Part shown: positions 62,701 through 64,000 of the stretch, piece after piece
Position numbering within the stretch: position 1 is the first letter of the stretch
Layout of the letters: every line of letters begins with the position of its first letter
DNA from: Clavelina lepadiformis
Taxonomy: Eukaryota > Chordata > Ascidiacea > Aplousobranchia > Clavelinidae
Length of the DNA: 64,000 nt
Direction of reading: 5' to 3'
Assembly (NCBI RefSeq): GCF_947623445.1
Contig: NC_135243.1
Coordinates: 21,894,479 to 21,958,478, forward strand
Notes under the pieces: generated by a model
Databases searched by the model: none
What the model was told of the DNA's origin: nothing
What the model saw: the letters and a program-made list of their open reading frames with translations, nothing else
Translations under genes and position numbers: made by a program

Positions 62701-63781
62701 TTTGTTACAAAGTTTGTCTAGTATCGAGAATGCGTTGAACATTAACCACAGCCGGAACGTTCAATCACGTCACCCCTGTTAAGTATTACCCGAACATTTT
62801 ACATTTTCGCTCAAAAATCAACAAGAATATTGTTGTGGTAGAAATCTTCACAAAGGATTATATTGCTTCGTTAAATTTGTTCTATATTGCTACAACGGGA
62901 TAGTTCTTTCAGAGCGGATTGTCTGCTATAGTTGGTTGGTTAGCTTCTTTCTTGCAAACAGAAGGGAATAAAAAAGAACCTAACCACCAAAAAGAGAGTA
63001 AATGGAAAAACGAATACGCCTGTAATAAATAGCAAGTGCCGTTCATGTTAAATAAAATAGTGAAAAATCGAAATATGTGCATTATGTAGCTTATGTGGTA
63101 GTGGGAAACGCGCACTGATGATGGTCAAACTTATCCCACAACAACCAAATATCTTAGTATCCGCTACCAGCAGTTGTCTTTACATAAGCCACGCTGTAGC
63201 AGTTTTAGTCGTACAGAGTTCACACTTTGTGATGTAGCAACGCTCAGCACTACAATACTCTTCCAACTAATGGCAAATAATAACCAACATGACATGTAGA
63301 ATAACATGACGAGATTGTTTTTTTTTTTTTGATAACATGGAAACTTTTCTTGTAAGCGTTTGAATCCACTAGTTTGCTTTTCGCTGCCTCACGCACAAGA
63401 ACCAATATTTAAGATGGCAAAATAAATTCGATAATGCTTAAAGTATAAGCAGCCACTGTTTGAAATCAATAGTTTACATTTACGTGTTTCCTGGTTTAAA
63501 AAGTATAACGCATGACGTGTGACGGTATAAGCGCAAAATGACAGTGCCACAAAATAGCGCGAAAAAGCTATGCAACAATTTCATTCTTTACAATTTTGTG
63601 TTGTTACTTTAGTATGAGCAAATACCAGCACAGAGGCCATTTCAAATTGTTCATCGCAAATGGGAAATCGATCGGAAACATTTGCGAATGGGAAATGAGA
63701 TCGGCAGCGGACAATTTGGAATTGTGTATCGGGCGAAATGGAAAGGAAATCAAGACGTGGCCGTAAAAACATTAAAAACTG
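59710..63781 (+). CDS. Kinase cluster gene D: SH3-SH2 tyrosine kinase, partial (3' end outside window)
   Basis: Exons seen: 59710-59884, 61218-61358, 61572-61707, 61857-61978, 62184-62359, 63613-63781 (306 residues); the rest of the kinase lies beyond 64000. The start MGICRSSLRFCRDC fits myristoylation plus palmitoylation. The SH3-like part (~77-140) is degenerate: ALLDY instead of ALYDY, the ligand-binding Trp is Cys (GLCQV), and GYIPSNY reads GLLSKSH. SH2 has WYHGNI, FLVRNS; the usual HYK reads YYP. The N-lobe is intact: KWEIDRKHL, GSGQFGIVYRAKW, VAVKTLKT. The last visible exon ends in a GC donor (GCAAGT) at 63782, the same place as in A, B and C. The donor at 61708 (GTACGA) was chosen because it restores the phase that gives WYHG. 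Closest relative in the window is B. Confidence 0.85.
62404..62595. mobile_element. hAT-like repeat with CCGGTTC inverted ends in an intron of gene D
   Basis: The right end, reverse-complemented, begins CAGTGGTGGGATTCAGCCGG, a typical hAT-type terminus. The left end begins CAATGGTGGAACTCAAA and reaches CCGGTTC at 62433. The internal GAACCGGTTCGCACGAACTG region is itself palindromic. The left end is decayed and no target duplication is visible. Confidence 0.55.
63319..63331. repeat. Poly-T tract in an intron of gene D
   Basis: A run of T residues (ending about 63330) between the SH2 and kinase exons. No SINE promoter motifs were noticed on the minus strand beside it. Confidence 0.6.
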
Positions 63782-64000
63782 GCAAGTTTATAAACATATT
63801 AACGTAAGGGGCAAGTCCAAAAACAACTTGGCATTAAATCTTGAATTGTTGGCCTTAAAGAATAGTTTTCAGTATACAAACAAACAATAAAGATGACTCA
63901 GGTATTTGGTTTAGGTATGAATACAATGTTTCTTGAGGCCGACAAGTAAATAGTAATAGGAATAATTATAGCGTACTTAAGTGTATAACTGGAACATTTA

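Overview
The window is eukaryotic and metazoan. It carries receptor-type genes (a 7TM receptor with LDLa modules, a Cys-loop ligand-gated channel), SH2/SH3 tyrosine kinases, many short introns with AT-rich spacers, and several non-autonomous DNA transposons. The compact multi-exon genes and AT-rich spacers fit an ascidian tunicate such as Ciona or a relative. That is an inference, not shown by a diagnostic marker; the animal assignment is firm and the tunicate assignment is moderate.

Layout. (1) 1-18604, + strand: the 3' part of a giant, very acidic, repeat-built protein. One open exon of at least 16.7 kb enters from the left edge, followed by four phase-0 micro-exons and a last coding exon. 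It contains three arrays of a 49-residue (147 bp) repeat, recurring RRLS-containing and basic modules, and Cys/Asp-rich modules. (2) 18605-22959: spacer with a long palindrome and a hAT-like element. (3) 22960-27076, +: a GPCR with about 12 LDLa-like modules joined directly to an LGR/RXFP-type 7TM domain without leucine-rich repeats. (4) 29543-35001, +: a 12-exon Cys-loop receptor subunit closest in sequence feel to 5-HT3 and nicotinic receptors. (5) 35002-39950: spacer with a tRNA-derived SINE-like unit and two diverged copies of a ~0.5 kb repeat. (6) 39951 to the right edge: a cluster of four Src-related genes. A (39951-43796, +) and C (51643-55711, -) encode myristoylated SH2-pseudokinases without an SH3 domain. 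B (45833-49259, +) is a complete SH3-SH2-kinase. D (59710-beyond 64000, +, cut by the edge) is an SH3-SH2-kinase with a degenerate SH3.

The kinase cluster is the part most likely to work as a system. Two catalytically intact and two catalytically dead paralogues sit side by side. The dead ones keep the membrane anchor and SH2, have lost the Gly-rich loop, the beta3 lysine, HRD and the F of DFG, and have gained YxxM and proline-rich or YxN motifs. This suggests scaffold or decoy partners of the active ones (inference). All four share an unusual GC-AG intron at one position in the kinase N-lobe, and the dead pair shares long identical nucleotide runs that suggest recent duplication or gene conversion.

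All exon boundaries were read by eye from splice consensus, phase and family alignment. Each complete model gives an uninterrupted frame of whole codons, but none has transcript support here.
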